From the NCBI GenBank assembly GCA_036500225.1, contig DASYCJ010000117.1:1-14348 (forward strand): 14,348 nucleotides of DNA. Reading direction: 5' to 3'. The notes under the pieces are model-generated. The model was not told the origin of the DNA and made no database searches. It saw only the letters and a program-made list of their open reading frames with translations. Position 1 is the stretch's first letter. Each line of letters opens with the position of its first letter. A program made the position numbers and the translations under genes. Source of the DNA: DASUBN01 sp036500225. GTDB taxonomy: Bacteria; Pseudomonadota; Gammaproteobacteria; Natronospirales; REEB76. Below, one piece after another: positions 13,451 through 14,348 of this stretch.

Positions 13451-13711
13451 TCAGACCTTCGTCCAGCGGCCCCGCTGGTCGCGCGCGCGTCCCAGCGTTT
13501 GCCCGGCGGCCTCCACTATTCGTTCTGCCTCCTCGTCCGTGCCCCAGATGCCGTCGTTGGCATAGCTCACGGCCGCTTCGGCAAAGGGATCGGTTTCCCG
13601 CTGGATGTTCACCTCGTCCACTTCCGTGCCGGGCGCTTCCACGCTCTCGTTGCCCGGGGGCGAAATCACCTCGTTCTGATAGCTGTCGAGCACCCGGTCA
13701 TCCTTATACAT
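13451..13711 (-). CDS. small acidic protein of unknown function (86 aa)
   Basis: An 86-residue soluble protein with no signal or membrane segment. Residues 1-50 are acidic and probably disordered (for example ESVEAPGTEVDEVN), residues 40-72 are a likely helical part (DPFAEAAVSYAND then GTDEEAERIVEAAGQTLG), and the end is basic (RARDQRGRWTKV). No family is recognised. AGGAGG close to the ATG is an excellent ribosome site and the frame is clean, so this is very likely a real gene. The downstream hairpin at 13262-13289 would end its message. Acidic first half and basic tail could suit binding to nucleic acid or a partner protein, but that is a guess. Confidence 0.62.
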   Translation of the reverse strand: MYKDDRVLDSYQNEVISPPGNESVEAPGTEVDEVNIQRETDPFAEAAVSYANDGIWGTDEEAERIVEAAGQTLGRARDQRGRWTKV

Positions 13712-13943
13712 ATCGCCTCCTCAGCCCACAGGGACAGTACCTACTCACGGCCGCACCAGGAAATCTGGGCGCACCTGCGCATGGAAAGGTATGCGCCGAC
13801 GATACCCGGCGTCTGTGGGCGGCAACATCGGGTGTTCCCCCCGATTCCCGGGGGCATTTAGCTTGGATTGATTAGCATGGCTTTGACGTTCGCGTCCGGC
13901 TGATGACCTACTCGTGGTCGGCGCCAGCCTCCTACTGTCTGTG

Positions 13944-13964
13944 CCCCGGCTGTTGACGCCGGGG
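13944..13964. repeat. hairpin CCCCGGC-TGTTGAC-GCCGGGG
   Basis: A perfect 7-bp GC stem in the 332-bp gene-free stretch 13712-14043. On the minus strand it would be followed by CACAGACAG, so no T run is present. It may form part of the leader of the last gene. Confidence 0.35.
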
Positions 13965-13975
13965 GCGTCTACCCA

Positions 13976-13994
13976 TTCCCGCTCTGGGCGGGAA
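13976..13994. repeat. hairpin TTCCCGC-TCTGG-GCGGGAA
   Basis: A perfect 7-bp stem, 12 bp past the previous hairpin and 16 bp before TACTATAGT, a possible -10 of the last gene. The pair could be a leader structure or an old terminator. The rest of 13712-14043 shows no gene or clear promoter. Confidence 0.35.
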
Positions 13995-14043
13995 GCATCA
14001 GGACCCGGATACTATAGTGGTCATCGCCGATGAGGGGTATCTC

Positions 14044-14348
14044 ATGCGCCTTGATCTCGTGTGCATCGGTCTGCTGTTGGCCGGGATCGTCATGCCCTCA
14101 CACGCCGAGGACCACTCTTTCCACACCGGTCCGACCCTGGACCTCGGCTATTCTTGAGGTGGCGATGATCTCAATCGCCCCGACCTCGTCGCCGGGCACA
14201 AGGATGTCAGCGGAACCTACTATGCGGGGGAAGGTGTCTCCGCCGGCCTCGGCATGATCGAATCCTTCGGCAGCGGATGGGGACTGGGTCTCAAACAAGA
14301 AGTCGGGTTCTGGGAACAGTTCCCTCTCAGCACCACCTCGGCTCAACC
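14044..14348 (+). pseudogene. outer-membrane-like protein gene with in-frame TGA, cut by the window edge
   Basis: A signal peptide (MRLDLVCIGLLLAGIVMPSHA, cleavage after residue 21) is followed by HTGPTLDLGYS, then a TGA at codon 38. The same frame then stays open to the window edge as GGDDLNRPDLVAGHKDVSG, AGEGVSAGLGMIESFGSG and WGLGLKQEVGFWEQFP. The GGD-L...AG-G...G.....Y/W-G-L pattern is that of small beta-barrel-like outer-membrane proteins. GAGGGG six bases before the ATG is a good ribosome site. A one-base change in a normal codon (for example from TGG or TGC) would explain the TGA. Since TGA is the normal stop for other genes here, recoding as Trp is unlikely. It could also be a sequence error. 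Confidence 0.5.

Noticed and set aside
14098..14346. Minus-strand frame opposite the outer-membrane-like gene
   Set aside because: The plus frame has a signal peptide, a ribosome site and a recognisable pattern, and the minus frame has none.

Overview
The window is GC-rich and packed with short genes on both strands. Many of the products are small exported lipoproteins. The gene content (LPP20/LpoB/COG3014-type lipoproteins, an alkyltransferase-like protein, a hutG-type hydrolase, strong Shine-Dalgarno sites and frequent GTG/TTG starts) points to a gammaproteobacterium. I cannot name the genus from sequence alone. There are no rRNA or tRNA genes, no CRISPR array and no transposase.

Layout. 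Positions 1-199 are a structured intergenic region with four inverted repeats, and possibly the first codons of a gene leaving the window on the left. Positions 200-3729 (minus strand) are a tight four-gene operon, LPP20-like / LpoB-like / COG3014-like / LPP20-like, in which every product has a lipobox. Positions 3942-4653 (plus) hold a small cysteine-rich lipoprotein whose end overlaps an MGMT-like ATL protein (PWQR in place of the catalytic PCHR). Positions 4718-6000 hold a PadR regulator coupled by an ATGA overlap to a HAAS plus sensor-domain membrane protein. A DUF2846-like lipoprotein follows at 6085-6573. Positions 6836-8336 hold two paralogous stand-alone WYL-like mini-proteins and a hemerythrin-like protein that seems to have lost one histidine ligand.

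Positions 8354-9250 (minus) contain a broken gene whose pieces, read together, resemble a tailed-phage scaffold protein. The breaks are single-base changes, nearly all at G runs. Next come a secreted small protein with an H-x-H-L-H...NC motif (9464-9928), a probable decayed coding stretch (9918-10143), a four-cysteine lipoprotein (10144-10734, minus) and a Gly/Ser/Thr-rich beta-type lipoprotein with two related halves (11129-11914). Positions 11915-12321 have no convincing gene but do hold a candidate promoter and two terminator-like hairpins, so a small RNA is possible. An N-formylglutamate amidohydrolase-family enzyme (12322-13191) converges on an 86-aa acidic protein of unknown function (13451-13711, minus), with a perfect 12-bp hairpin between them. 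The window ends in an outer-membrane-like protein interrupted by an in-frame TGA (14044-14348).

How the genes relate. The clear functional units are the lipoprotein operon (envelope, possibly peptidoglycan synthase control), the PadR-HAAS pair (membrane-stress type regulation) and perhaps the WYL/WYL/hemerythrin group. The rest reads as independent single-gene units. I found no clear new defence or mobile system. The most unusual items are the WYL pair with the altered hemerythrin, the four-lipoprotein operon, the G-run-broken scaffold-like gene and the structured gene-free region at 11915-12321.
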